DNA of 64,000 bases from ZYF759 sp046297455. Lineage in GTDB: Bacteria > Pseudomonadota > Alphaproteobacteria > Rhizobiales > Rhizobiaceae. The notes beneath the pieces were generated by a model. It made no database searches. It worked only from the letters and a program-made list of their open reading frames with translations, and was not told the origin of the DNA. The position numbers and the translations under genes are program-made. This document shows, in pieces, positions 34,425-44,237 of the stretch (positions are counted from its first letter, which is position 1; every line of letters starts with the position of its first letter). Location of the stretch: the NCBI GenBank assembly GCA_046297455.1, contig JBKBIT010000010.1:1-64000 (forward strand), in the 5' to 3' direction.

Positions 34425-35545
34425 TTGGCGGCTCCCTGGATGAATTCGGCAACGGTTTCACCACCGGAGATAGACTCGACAAGATCGGCGAGCAAGGCCG
34501 CGGCATCGGCGCGGCCGGCAGCACGGGCTGCCTTTGCCATTTCGGCAAGGCGCTTGGGATCGCCGGCCAGACCCGCCATCAGTTCGGCAAGCCGTTCTGG
34601 CGAGAGTTCTGCCTGTCTGTGAACCTCGGCACCGCCGGCTGCCGCAAGTGCGGCGGCATTGGCCGCCTGGTCATGATCGAGCGCATAGGGATAGGGAACC
34701 AGGATCGCCGGCCGGCCGACCACGGCAATCTCCGAAACGGTGGAGGCGCCGGAGCGCGAGATCACCAGATGCGCCTTGGCCATTCGCTGCGCCAGATCGT
34801 TGAAGAAGGGCGCGATTTCGGCCTCCACGCCGAGATCGGCATAGGCGGCGCGCAAGGCAGCCTCGTCCTCTTTGCGGGCCTGCTGGACGATCACCATCCG
34901 CTTCCGCAGTTCCTCCGGCAACAGCGCAATGGCCTGTGGCATGGCCTCTGAAAAGAACAGCGCGCCCTGACTGCCCCCGAAAACAAGCAGCCGGAACGGC
35001 TTGTCGGCCTTGCACGGTTCGTATTTCGCGGCGGCAGCCTCCAGCACGGCCGGCCGGACCGGATTGCCGGTAACGGCGATTTTGTTGGCGAATTGGCCGC
35101 TGGCGGCGAGAAACCCGCCCGCAATGGCACTGACCCGCGCTGCAAGCGCCTTGTTGGCACGCCCCATGACCGCATTCTGCTCGTGGATGATCGTCGGCAC
35201 GCCGCGCCTGATCGCGGCATAGACGGGCGGCAGCGTCGGATAGCCGCCGAAACCGACGACGGCCGCCGGCTTCAACCTTTCGATCAGCGCGGAGGCTTCG
35301 CGAAAACCGGTCCACAGCGCCACGAAGGCACGCATGAGTGCGATCGGGTTCTTGGAGCCAATGGTCGCGGAGCGCACCACATGGATCGCCTCGGAGGGAA
35401 ACTCGCCGGCATAGCGTTCGGCTCGCCGATCGGTGGCAAGATGAACCTCCCAGCCGCGCGCGATCAGTTCATGCGCCAGGGCCTCGGCAGGAAACAGGTG
35501 TCCGCCGGTGCCTCCGGCTGAAAGCAGTATGGATTTGCGCGACAT
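34421..35545 (-). CDS. murG: Lipid II-forming N-acetylglucosaminyltransferase MurG
   Basis: This 374-residue GT-B peripheral membrane enzyme converts lipid I to lipid II. It shows LSAGGTGGHLFPAEALAHEL, FGGYPTLPP, LLVFGGSQGALFF and the sugar-nucleotide site SRSGASTVSEIAVVGRPAILVPYP. It lies 3 bp after ftsW and overlaps murC by 4 bp. Confidence 0.97.
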   Translation of the reverse strand: MSRKSILLSAGGTGGHLFPAEALAHELIARGWEVHLATDRRAERYAGEFPSEAIHVVRSATIGSKNPIALMRAFVALWTGFREASALIERLKPAAVVGFGGYPTLPPVYAAIRRGVPTIIHEQNAVMGRANKALAARVSAIAGGFLAASGQFANKIAVTGNPVRPAVLEAAAAKYEPCKADKPFRLLVFGGSQGALFFSEAMPQAIALLPEELRKRMVIVQQARKEDEAALRAAYADLGVEAEIAPFFNDLAQRMAKAHLVISRSGASTVSEIAVVGRPAILVPYPYALDHDQAANAAALAAAGGAEVHRQAELSPERLAELMAGLAGDPKRLAEMAKAARAAGRADAAALLADLVESISGGETVAEFIQGAAK

Positions 35546-35548
35546 AAA

Positions 35549-36700
35549 TTATCGGGCGGCGGCCGGTGTCATGAGGCCGCCGAGTTCCGTCCTTCTGAGC
35601 CGTTCGGGCCGCACCCGCGTCAAAGCCAGCACCATGCCCATCGAGATTGCCATGGCGACCAGCGAAGAGCCGCCATACGAGATGAAGGGCAACGTCATAC
35701 CCTTGGCCGGCAGGAGTTGCACGTTCACGCCCATGTTGATGATCGACTGCAGACCAAACAGCACGACCAGTCCGGACACCGCATAGCGCGAGAAATGGTC
35801 GCTTTCATGGAGCGCCGCCTTGAGCCCGCGAAGCACAACGAACGCGAACAGGCCCAGAATGATCATGCAGGCGATGAGGCCGAATTCCTCGCCCGCCACC
35901 GCGAAGATGAAATCGGTGTGGCTGTCGGGGAGAATGCGCTTGATCGAGCCCTCACCCGGCCCCTGTCCGAACCAGCCGCCGCGCACAAGCGCCTCGCGGC
36001 CCATATCGACCTGGAACGTATCGCCCTCGCCGGTCAGGAATCGGTCGATACGGCCGGCGACATGCGGAAAGGCCGTGTAGGCGACAAGCCCCAGCGCCAC
36101 TGCCCCACCACCCAAAACGAGGATCCAGAGCCAGGGCATGCCGGCCATGAAGAACATGACGCCCCAGGTGGCGAGCACAAGAAGGGTCTGACCGAGATCG
36201 GGCTGCGCCACCAGCAAAGCCAGCACCAGGCCAAGCAGGATCATGGCAAGCAGATTTCCCGGTATATCGGGGTTGCGCGTCTTTTCGCTGAACAGCCAGG
36301 CGCAGATCACCACGAAGGCTGGCTTCAGATATTCCGAAGGCTGGAACGATACGCCCAATATGTGCAGCCAGCGTCGCGCACCCTTGATCTCCGCGCCGAC
36401 GAACAGCACGGCGACCATCGCCACCAGCGAGACCGCCAACATGACGAGCGCCAGACGGCGGATCTGCCGCGCCTCCAGGAAAGAGACACCGATCATCACT
36501 GCCACGGCCGGCAGCATGAACAGCAACTGGCGGCTGACGAAATGGAAACTGTCGAGGCCGATGCGCTCGGCCACGGCGGGGCTGGCTGCGAAGGACAGAA
36601 CGGCGCCCAGGCCCATAAGGCACAGAAAGGCTGCCAGAAACCAGCGGTCGATCGTCCACCACCAGGTGGCGACAGGACTCCTGTCCACGCGGCTTACCAT
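35549..36700 (-). CDS. ftsW: Peptidoglycan polymerase FtsW (SEDS family)
   Basis: This 383-residue membrane protein has about ten helices. SEDS features are present: GARRWLHILGVSFQPSEYLKPAFVV, AQPDLGQTLL and the C-terminal LPFISYGGSSLVAMAISMGMVLAL. It polymerises septal glycan strands with FtsI. Its ATG overlaps the murD TGA by one base. Confidence 0.96.
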   Translation of the reverse strand: MVSRVDRSPVATWWWTIDRWFLAAFLCLMGLGAVLSFAASPAVAERIGLDSFHFVSRQLLFMLPAVAVMIGVSFLEARQIRRLALVMLAVSLVAMVAVLFVGAEIKGARRWLHILGVSFQPSEYLKPAFVVICAWLFSEKTRNPDIPGNLLAMILLGLVLALLVAQPDLGQTLLVLATWGVMFFMAGMPWLWILVLGGGAVALGLVAYTAFPHVAGRIDRFLTGEGDTFQVDMGREALVRGGWFGQGPGEGSIKRILPDSHTDFIFAVAGEEFGLIACMIILGLFAFVVLRGLKAALHESDHFSRYAVSGLVVLFGLQSIINMGVNVQLLPAKGMTLPFISYGGSSLVAMAISMGMVLALTRVRPERLRRTELGGLMTPAAAR

Positions 36701-38100
36701 CAGCGCATCCCTCCAATCGTCTCCACGTGGTCCAGTCCCCGTACCGCGTCCCTGAATGCCTCGCCCCTGACCTCGAAATTGCGGAACTGGTCGAAGCTCG
36801 CGCAGGCCGGAGACAGCAGCACCACCGGTTCGGGTGATTCGTCGCCGGCGGCGTCCGCGGCGGCATTGTCCACGGCCGCTGCGATCGTGCCGGAAATCTC
36901 ATAAGGAATGGTTGCGCCGAGCGTCGCAGCGAAGGCCGGCGCCGCTTCTCCGATCAGGTAGGCTTTGGCGATACGCGGGAACAATGGCCGCAGCGATTCG
37001 ATGCCACCTTCTTTGGGCAATCCGCCGGCGATCCAGTAGATGCGTTCATAGGTCGACAGCGCCGGCGCGGCGGCGTCGGCATTCGTCGCCTTCGAATCAT
37101 TGACGAACAGGACACGGCCTCTGCGCCCGACCAGTTCCATGCGATGCGCAAGCCCCGGAAAGCTCTTCAGCCCGGCACGGATCTGGTCGATCGTCAGGCC
37201 GCAGGCTTCGAGCGCTGCGACGGCGGCGAGCGCATTCTGCGCATTATGGCGACCGCGCAGCGTCGCGATCCCCGCCAGCGAGGCGACATGGCGCCGCTGC
37301 CCGGCCGACGCATGAACAATATCGTCGCCCTGGATGGAATAGCCATCGTCCAGCAGCCTGCCGGTCGACACGCGAACCAGCCCGACGCCGTGAAGCTCGA
37401 GCCTGTCGGCGATCGCGGCACAGTGTTCGTCGTCGACGGCAACGACCGCGAGTTCGCTGCCGGCAACGAGCCGTTCCTTGATGGCGGCGTAGCGCGCGAA
37501 CGTGCCGTGGCGGTCGATGTGGTCGGGCGTGATGTTGAGCAGGATGCCGACCGAAGGGTCGATCGTGGGCGCCAGATCGATCTGGTAGGACGAGCACTCG
37601 ACGACATGGATCCGCTCGCCCGATGGCGGCTCCAGCGTCAGCACGGCCCTGCCGATATTGCCGCCCATCTGGGCATCGCGCCCGGAAGCCGCGATGACGT
37701 GGCTGATGAGCGCCGTCGTCGTCGATTTGCCGTTCGTGCCGGTGATGGCGATGAACGGCGAGCCGGGCGCCAGCCTCCGTCGTTCGCGGGCAAAAAGCTC
37801 GATGTCGCCGATGATCTCGATGCCGGCCGCGCGTGCCAGCTCGACGCTCCAGTGGGGCATCGGATGGGTAAGCGGCACGCCGGGTGAGAGCACGAGGCAG
37901 GAAAAGCCTGGCCAATCCGCGGTGCGCAGATCGGCGATGTCGATGCCGCTTGCACTGGCCTGTTCGCGAGTCTGGGGGTTGTCGTCCCAGGCAATCACGT
38001 CGGCACCGCCCGCACGAAGCGCCGCCGCCGTGGCCATGCCCGACCCACCGAGGCCGAACAGCGCCACCCGTCTGCCGGCAAATGATCCGACATCGATCAT
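36700..38100 (-). CDS. murD: UDP-N-acetylmuramoylalanine--D-glutamate ligase
   Basis: This 466-residue Mur ligase adds D-Glu. It shows GRRVALFGLGGSGMATAAAL and the ATP loop ITGTNGKSTTTALISH, then NITPDHIDRHGTF and NDSKATNADAAAPAL. It overlaps ftsW by one base, and its start is 4 bp after the mraY stop. Confidence 0.97.
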   Translation of the reverse strand: MIDVGSFAGRRVALFGLGGSGMATAAALRAGGADVIAWDDNPQTREQASASGIDIADLRTADWPGFSCLVLSPGVPLTHPMPHWSVELARAAGIEIIGDIELFARERRRLAPGSPFIAITGTNGKSTTTALISHVIAASGRDAQMGGNIGRAVLTLEPPSGERIHVVECSSYQIDLAPTIDPSVGILLNITPDHIDRHGTFARYAAIKERLVAGSELAVVAVDDEHCAAIADRLELHGVGLVRVSTGRLLDDGYSIQGDDIVHASAGQRRHVASLAGIATLRGRHNAQNALAAVAALEACGLTIDQIRAGLKSFPGLAHRMELVGRRGRVLFVNDSKATNADAAAPALSTYERIYWIAGGLPKEGGIESLRPLFPRIAKAYLIGEAAPAFAATLGATIPYEISGTIAAAVDNAAADAAGDESPEPVVLLSPACASFDQFRNFEVRGEAFRDAVRGLDHVETIGGMR

Positions 38101-38104
38101 CTGC

Positions 38105-39187
38105 CTATCTCAGCTTGAGTGTCGACAGGCCGATCAAAGCGAGGATCACCGCGATGATCCAGAAGCGGATGACGATCTGGCTTTCCGTCCAGCCCAGTTT
38201 CTCGAAATGGTGGTGGATCGGCGCCATCAGGAATACCCGCTTGCCGGTCAGCTTGAACCAGCCCACCTGGATGATGACCGAGAGAGCCTCGACGACGAAC
38301 AGGCCGCCGATAATCGCCAGCACGATCTCGTGCTTGGCCGCCACGGCGACCGCGCCGATCAGCCCACCCATCGCCAGCGACCCGGTGTCGCCCATGAAGA
38401 TCGCGGCAGGCGGGGCGTTGAACCAGAGAAAGCCGAGGCCGGCGCCGATGACGGCGGCCAGTACCACGGAGAGTTCGCCCGTGCCCGGCGTGAAATGGAT
38501 CTGCAGATAATCGGCGAAGACGGCGTTGCCGGCCAGATATGCAATGACGGCGAAGGCGCCCGCCGCGACCATGACCGGCACGATCGCCAGTCCGTCCAGC
38601 CCGTCCGTGAGGTTCACCGCGTTGGCGGCACCCACCATGATGAAGGCGGCGAACGGAATGAAGAAGATGCCCAGATTGATCAGGAAGTCCTTGAAGAACG
38701 GAAAGGTCAGCGACGACGAGAAGGGCGCGGTGCCAGCGATCATGATGATGTAGGCCGCCACGCCTGCAATCAGGAACTCCAGGATCAGGCGCGCCTTGCC
38801 GGACATGCCCTTGTGGGACTGCTTGGTGACCTTCATGTAGTCGTCGTAAAAGCCGATCGCACCGAAGCAGACGGTGACCATCAGCACGACCCAGACCAGC
38901 ACGCTGCCGAGATTGGCCCACAGCAGCGTTGACCCCAAAATACCGGTCATGAGCATCAATCCGCCCATGGTCGGCGTGCCGGCCTTCTTGAAATGGGTCT
39001 GCGGCCCGTCCGCGCGGATCGGCTGGCCCTTGCCCTGGCGCACCCGCAGTGAATTGATGATCATCGGGCCGAACATGAAGACGATCAGCGCCGAAGTTAT
39101 CAACGCAGCACCCGATCGGAAGGTAATGTAGCGGAAGACGTTGAACACCGAAAACTGATCGGCGAGACCAACGAGCATCAACATCAT
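38105..39187 (-). CDS. mraY: Phospho-N-acetylmuramoyl-pentapeptide-transferase
   Basis: This 360-residue, ten-helix enzyme makes lipid I from undecaprenyl phosphate. Diagnostic motifs are AGTPTMGGLM, FYDDYMKV (the DD metal site), LTDGLDGLAI and APIHHHFEKLGW. Two further in-frame ATGs lie within the first four codons. It is 24 bp after murF. Confidence 0.97.
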   Translation of the reverse strand: MMLMLVGLADQFSVFNVFRYITFRSGAALITSALIVFMFGPMIINSLRVRQGKGQPIRADGPQTHFKKAGTPTMGGLMLMTGILGSTLLWANLGSVLVWVVLMVTVCFGAIGFYDDYMKVTKQSHKGMSGKARLILEFLIAGVAAYIIMIAGTAPFSSSLTFPFFKDFLINLGIFFIPFAAFIMVGAANAVNLTDGLDGLAIVPVMVAAGAFAVIAYLAGNAVFADYLQIHFTPGTGELSVVLAAVIGAGLGFLWFNAPPAAIFMGDTGSLAMGGLIGAVAVAAKHEIVLAIIGGLFVVEALSVIIQVGWFKLTGKRVFLMAPIHHHFEKLGWTESQIVIRFWIIAVILALIGLSTLKLR

Positions 39188-39211
39188 GTGGTTCGTCCCC
39201 CGACCATTTCC

Positions 39212-40654
39212 CTAGACCGCCGGCTCGCTTCGACTAACGGCGCCCGCTTCCGGATACTTCTTGAGCAATGCTTCCACAAGCTTCGAAAAACAGATTCCAT
39301 TGGATGACTTGACCATCACGACATCACCCGGTCCGACGGCCTTCAGCAGCGCAGCTTCAAGCGCGGCAATCGTTTCGAAATGCGTCAGGTCGCGCCCGGC
39401 CGGCGCATTGGCAGCCAAGGCGCGCATCTCCTCGCCGGCAAGGAGAACCAGATCGGCCTTAGAGGCTGCCACGAGATCGGCAAGGTCGGCATGCAGGCGC
39501 TGCGAATGCTTGCCGAGCTCCAGCATGTCGCCAAGCACGGCGATGCGACGGCCCGAGCCCGACACCGGTGCCGCATCCATCAGGTCGATGGCGGCTTTCA
39601 TCGATGCTGGATTGGCGTTGTAGCTTTCGTCGATCAGCGTGAATTCACCCTGAGGATGCGCAAGCCGGTAGCGGCGCCCCCTGCCGGTGGCTGGCCGGAT
39701 GCCCGAAAAGGCAAGCATCACCTTGGGCATGTCTGCGCCCGCCAGATAGGCCGCGCCCATGACCGCCATCGCATTCTGAACGAGGTGGCGTCCGGGCGCG
39801 CCGATTCGCGCCTCGTGCTCTTCGCCAGCCAGGCGAACCTTCACCGTCGAATCTTCCGCCGCCGGATGGCACTCGAGCAGCTTGAAAGTGGCACGCGAGT
39901 TCTCGCCAAACCCCCAGACATTCTCGACGCCGGCGGCGCGAGCGGACTTTTCCAGAAGCTTCCAACGCTTGTCATCGCGGTTGATCAGCGCGTGGCCGCC
40001 CTTTTCCACCCCTTCGAAGATCTCCGCCTTTGCCCTGGCAATGTCGTCCAGGCTGGCGAAATTACCCAAATGAGCGGCAGCGATCAGCGTGATGATGGCA
40101 ATGTGCGGCCGCACCATCTGCGTCAGCGGGCTGATCTCGCCGGCATGGTTCATGCCGATCTCGAAGATGGCGAAATCGCTGTCGGCCGGCATGCGCGCCA
40201 GCGTCAAAGGCACGCCCCAGTGATTGTTGAAGGAGCGGTCGGCAGCATGAACGCTGCCCGATGCCGACAGCACCTCGCGCAGCATGTCCTTGGTGGTCGT
40301 CTTTCCGGCAGAACCGGTCACGGCGATGATCCGCGCCCGGGCGCGGGCGCGGGCGGCAATGCCAGCCTTGCGCAGCGCGTCGAGCACGTCGGGCACCACA
40401 ATCATCGGCATGGCGACGCGTCCCAGTGCCGGTAGCCGCGATTCGGCGACCACCAGAAGGGACGCACCGGCCTTCATGGCGGCGGTCGCATAGTCGTGTC
40501 CGTCGAACCTGTCGCCCTTGATGGCGAAGAAGGCTTCGCCCGGCTTCAGCGTGCGGCTGTCGATGGAGATACCGGTCACGCCCTCGGGCATGGTGCCGAC
40601 CGGCCTGCCGGAGACGGCGGAAACGAGCGCATCGCTGGTCCACAAAAGATTCAT
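39212..40654 (-). CDS. murF: UDP-MurNAc-tripeptide--D-alanyl-D-alanine ligase
   Basis: This 480-residue Mur ligase adds the Ddl product. It shows IDSRTLKPGEAFFAIKGDRFDGHDY, the ATP loop VTGSAGKTTTKDMLREV, FNNHWGVPLTLARM and YNANPASMKAAIDLM. It overlaps murE by 4 bp. Confidence 0.97.
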   Translation of the reverse strand: MNLLWTSDALVSAVSGRPVGTMPEGVTGISIDSRTLKPGEAFFAIKGDRFDGHDYATAAMKAGASLLVVAESRLPALGRVAMPMIVVPDVLDALRKAGIAARARARARIIAVTGSAGKTTTKDMLREVLSASGSVHAADRSFNNHWGVPLTLARMPADSDFAIFEIGMNHAGEISPLTQMVRPHIAIITLIAAAHLGNFASLDDIARAKAEIFEGVEKGGHALINRDDKRWKLLEKSARAAGVENVWGFGENSRATFKLLECHPAAEDSTVKVRLAGEEHEARIGAPGRHLVQNAMAVMGAAYLAGADMPKVMLAFSGIRPATGRGRRYRLAHPQGEFTLIDESYNANPASMKAAIDLMDAAPVSGSGRRIAVLGDMLELGKHSQRLHADLADLVAASKADLVLLAGEEMRALAANAPAGRDLTHFETIAALEAALLKAVGPGDVVMVKSSNGICFSKLVEALLKKYPEAGAVSRSEPAV

Positions 40655-42105
40655 GCCGCCGCTCCCTTGAGCGCGGCCCTCACCTCGGCATGATCGGAGA
40701 AGGGATGGGTCTCTTCACCGATGGTCTGGCCTTCCTCATGGCCCTTGCCGGCAACGATCAGCGTGTCGCCGGGCGCGAGCAGCGAGACGGCATGGCGGAT
40801 CGCCTCGCGACGGTCGCCGATCTCGGTCGCGCCGGGTGCGGCCGCCATGATGGCGGCACGGATGGCTGCCGGTTCCTCCGAGCGCGGGTTGTCGTCGGTG
40901 ACGATGACAACGTCGGCAAGCCTGGTGGCGATTTCGCCCATGATCGGCCGCTTGAGCCGGTCGCGGTCGCCGCCGCAGCCGAACACGACGACGACGCGGC
41001 CGGTTGTGAAGGGCCGGACCGAGGACAGCACGTTTTCCAGCGCCTCGGGTTTGTGGGCATAATCGACATAGGCCGGGGCGCCATTGGCGGCAGTACCGAC
41101 CAGTTCCAGCCGACCGGAAGCGCCTTCGAGATGTTCCAGCGCGGCCAGCGCCCGATCTGCGGCGATGCCCGTCGACATGGCAAGGGCTGCGGAGACCAGC
41201 GCGTTCGACAACTGAAAGCCGCCGGCCAGCGGCAGTTCGATCTCGTGAATGCGTCCCTCGGCGACCACTTCGGCGCGCTGGCGATAGCGCTCGTGCTCTA
41301 CCCGCTTGAGCTGGAGGAAATCACCCGTGCGGCCAATGGTGCGTACATCGAGTCCTGCCTTCTCGGCAGCCGCGATGGTGGGCGCCGACCATTCATCATC
41401 GGCAAAGACAATGGCGGGCGACCCTGCCGGCAGCAGCGCGTTGAAGAGCCGCATCTTCGCCGCGTGGTACTCTTCCATCGAGGGATGGTAGTCCATGTGG
41501 TCATGGCCGAGATTGGTGAAGGCCCCAGCGGCCAGCCGCACGCCATCCAGACGGCGCTGGTCGAGACCGTGGCTGGAGGCCTCCATGGCGGCATGGGTAA
41601 CGCCGGCATCCGACAACTCGGCCAGCAACTGGTGAAGCGCCACGGGATCGGGCGTCGTCAGCGAACCGTATTCGATCCGGCCAGGTGCGATCACGCCCGT
41701 CGTGCCGATACTCGCGGCCGCAAGTCCCGCATGTGCCCAGATCTGCCTGGTGAACGAGGCTACCGATGTTTTGCCGCTGGTACCGGTGACGGCGACCATG
41801 GTGGCGGGCTGACGACCGTGGAAAAGAGCCGCCGCCCTTGCCAGCGCAAGGCGCGGATCGTCGACGTCGATGACCGGCACACCGACATCGGTTCCGAGCG
41901 CGCCATGCGCCGCAATGATCGCCACAGCTCCCCGGGCGACCGCATCGGCAGCGAAACCCGCGCCATCGGTTCGGCTGCCTTTCAAGGCGGCAAACAGAAA
42001 TCCCGGCGCGACTTTCCTCGAATCCACGGCGATGCCGGAGATTTCGATTTCGCCCATTCGGGCGTCGTCAACAGGTAGTACCGGCGCGAGGGCCTTTAGC
42101 TTCAT
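40651..42105 (-). CDS. murE: UDP-MurNAc-L-Ala-D-Glu--meso-diaminopimelate ligase
   Basis: This 484-residue Mur ligase adds meso-diaminopimelate. The ATP loop is VTGTSGKTSVASFTRQI, followed by EASSHGLDQRRL and the DAP-selective DNPRSEEP motif. It therefore predicts a Gram-negative type wall. It is 54 bp after ftsI and overlaps murF. Confidence 0.97.
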   Translation of the reverse strand: MKLKALAPVLPVDDARMGEIEISGIAVDSRKVAPGFLFAALKGSRTDGAGFAADAVARGAVAIIAAHGALGTDVGVPVIDVDDPRLALARAAALFHGRQPATMVAVTGTSGKTSVASFTRQIWAHAGLAAASIGTTGVIAPGRIEYGSLTTPDPVALHQLLAELSDAGVTHAAMEASSHGLDQRRLDGVRLAAGAFTNLGHDHMDYHPSMEEYHAAKMRLFNALLPAGSPAIVFADDEWSAPTIAAAEKAGLDVRTIGRTGDFLQLKRVEHERYRQRAEVVAEGRIHEIELPLAGGFQLSNALVSAALAMSTGIAADRALAALEHLEGASGRLELVGTAANGAPAYVDYAHKPEALENVLSSVRPFTTGRVVVVFGCGGDRDRLKRPIMGEIATRLADVVIVTDDNPRSEEPAAIRAAIMAAAPGATEIGDRREAIRHAVSLLAPGDTLIVAGKGHEEGQTIGEETHPFSDHAEVRAALKGAAA

Positions 42106-42159
42106 TTGAACCCGGTCAACAGCAACGGGATGCTGCCCTTCTCTCCTGGCTCGACGGAA

Positions 42160-43869
42160 TCACTGGCGTGACACCAACAGCGTGTTACTGTCTTGGCTGA
42201 AATCTGGCCTGACGCCAAGCAGGGCCGCCGAACGGCGGATGATATTCCCACCAACCGGGGCGGTATTGAGGCCGGCAGTGGCGCCAAGCCCGGGTCGTTC
42301 CGGCTTCGGCTCGTCTAGAACCACCAGCACGACATATTCTGGCTCATGCGAGGGGAACGCGGCCACGAAGCCGTTGAAGCGCTTGCCGCTCACATAGCGG
42401 CCGTTCTCGACCTTTTCGGCCGTACCCGTCTTGCCGCCAACAAAATAGCCGGGAACGTCGGCGCGCGTGGCTGTGCCCGATTCGACCGTGAGACGGAACA
42501 TGTAGCGCATCGCATCGACGGTCGACTGATCGACCACGCGCTTGGCCTCGGCCATCGCCTGCTGTTCGGTGCGCGGCAGGAAGGTTGGGTTGATGAGCCA
42601 GCCGCCATTGAGGACGGCGGCCGATCCGATGGCCGTCTGCATCGGTGTTGTGGACACGCCGTAGCCGAAGGAAGCGGTGATCGAATTGATCTTGCGCCAG
42701 GCCGCCGGCTCCGTGGGGCGAGCGACCTCGGGGATCTCGGTTTTCATCCGGTCGAGCAGGCCAAGGCGCGCCAGGAATTCGCGGTGCCCTTCGATGCCCA
42801 CAGCATCTGCCATCCGCGCGGTGCCGATGTTGGACGAATAGATGAAGACTTCGGGGAACGTCAGCACACGACCGCGGCCACGATAGTCCCGAACGATGTG
42901 GCCGGCGATACGGATCGGGTGGCTGGCGTCGAGCCGCGAGTTGAGATTGAAGAGCCCGGAATCGAGCGCCATCGCCGTGGCGAAGATCTTGAAGGTCGAC
43001 CCCATCTCGTAAACGCCGGCCGTTATCCGGTTCAGGCGATCTTTTTCGTGGGCATTGAACGGATTGTTGGGATCGAAATCCGGCAGCGAGACCATGGCGA
43101 CGACCTCGCCGGTGCGCGCGTGGATGACGGTTGCTGCCGCGCCGATCGCGTCATAGCGCTCCATCGCCTGCAGGAGTTCGTCCCGCACGATGTGCTGCAC
43201 CCTCAGATCGAGCGACAGGCGCACGGGCTGCAGGCTGTCCTCGTCGACCAGCCCCAGCGCCCGCAGATCGGCCAGACCCTGGTCGTCGATCCACTTCTCC
43301 ATGCCGGCAATGCCGTTATTGTCGACATTGACCAGGCCAAGGACGTGAGCTGCGGTTGGCCCGCCGGGATAGAAGCGCCGCTTCTCGGTGCGGAAGCCGA
43401 CACCGGGAATGCCGAGATCCATGATCTCTTGCTGCTGGCGCGGCGAAAGCTGGCGCCGCAGCCACACGAAGCCGGCATCGGTGCTCAGGCGGCGATAGGC
43501 CATCTCGAAATCGAGATCGGGCAACACCGTCATCAGCTTTTCGACGGCCTCGTCGACATCGACGATACGTCGAGGTTCCGCGAACAGGGAGGCAGTATTG
43601 ATGTCGGTCGCCAGCACCTCGCCGTTGCGATCGACGATGTCGGGCCGGGAAGTGGTGACGCGTGCAGGCGGCGGTCCGCCGGCCTCCAGTTCCTGCATGC
43701 CAAGATAGGCAAGGCGCCCACCGATGGCCCCATAGATGCCGAGGAAAACCGCCATCGTCATGGCAACGCGCGCGCGACCGCCGCCGACCTGACGCTTCGC
43801 GCCCTTGACCACGATTGCAGAACCCGTCGTGTCGGCAGCAGCCGACTTCCTGCGCCAGCGCCCGATCAT
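42160..43869 (-). CDS. ftsI: Septal peptidoglycan transpeptidase FtsI (PBP3)
   Basis: This 569-residue class B penicillin-binding protein has one N-terminal helix, a PBP dimerisation domain and a transpeptidase domain. The catalytic SxxK is in GSTFKIF near 288, SxN in YSSNIG near 346 and KTG in GGKTGTAEK near 480. It crosslinks septal glycan with FtsW. Its start overlaps ftsL by 4 bp. Confidence 0.97.
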   Translation of the reverse strand: MIGRWRRKSAAADTTGSAIVVKGAKRQVGGGRARVAMTMAVFLGIYGAIGGRLAYLGMQELEAGGPPPARVTTSRPDIVDRNGEVLATDINTASLFAEPRRIVDVDEAVEKLMTVLPDLDFEMAYRRLSTDAGFVWLRRQLSPRQQQEIMDLGIPGVGFRTEKRRFYPGGPTAAHVLGLVNVDNNGIAGMEKWIDDQGLADLRALGLVDEDSLQPVRLSLDLRVQHIVRDELLQAMERYDAIGAAATVIHARTGEVVAMVSLPDFDPNNPFNAHEKDRLNRITAGVYEMGSTFKIFATAMALDSGLFNLNSRLDASHPIRIAGHIVRDYRGRGRVLTFPEVFIYSSNIGTARMADAVGIEGHREFLARLGLLDRMKTEIPEVARPTEPAAWRKINSITASFGYGVSTTPMQTAIGSAAVLNGGWLINPTFLPRTEQQAMAEAKRVVDQSTVDAMRYMFRLTVESGTATRADVPGYFVGGKTGTAEKVENGRYVSGKRFNGFVAAFPSHEPEYVVLVVLDEPKPERPGLGATAGLNTAPVGGNIIRRSAALLGVRPDFSQDSNTLLVSRQ

Positions 43870-44231
43870 CGCACGGTGCTCGACTGAGCTGTATCGCTTT
43901 CCGCCACGCTGGCGCCGGCACCGCCGAGAATGTCCTCGATGCCGAAATCGCGCATTCTGACTTCCTCGATCCGGCCGATCTGCATCGGTTCCAGCGGCAC
44001 GAGACCGAGCTCTTCCTCATAATGTTCGGCAAGACGCTGCAGCCGCGAAGGCTGGGTCAACAGGCTCCAGTCCGCGCGAAGAACATCGATCGCGTTTTCC
44101 TTCATCCTGATCTGCTGCTCCAGACGACGCACCTCGGAGTAGCGGTTCTCCGCGTCGTGCTTGGTCTTGTAGGTGAAGGCAGCGGCGGAAATCATCACCG
44201 CGATCAGCACAATGTCGGTGGTTCGAAACAC
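43866..44231 (-). CDS. ftsL: Cell division protein FtsL
   Basis: This 121-residue bitopic protein has a hydrophobic segment near residues 5-20 and then a coiled-coil-like stretch (ENRYSEVRRLEQQIRMKENAI) with the FtsL motif DWSLLTQPSRLQRLAE. It forms a complex with FtsQ and FtsB. It was recognised mainly from its place between rsmH and ftsI. Confidence 0.88.
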   Translation of the reverse strand: MFRTTDIVLIAVMISAAAFTYKTKHDAENRYSEVRRLEQQIRMKENAIDVLRADWSLLTQPSRLQRLAEHYEEELGLVPLEPMQIGRIEEVRMRDFGIEDILGGAGASVAESDTAQSSTVR

Positions 44232-44237
44232 GCGGGT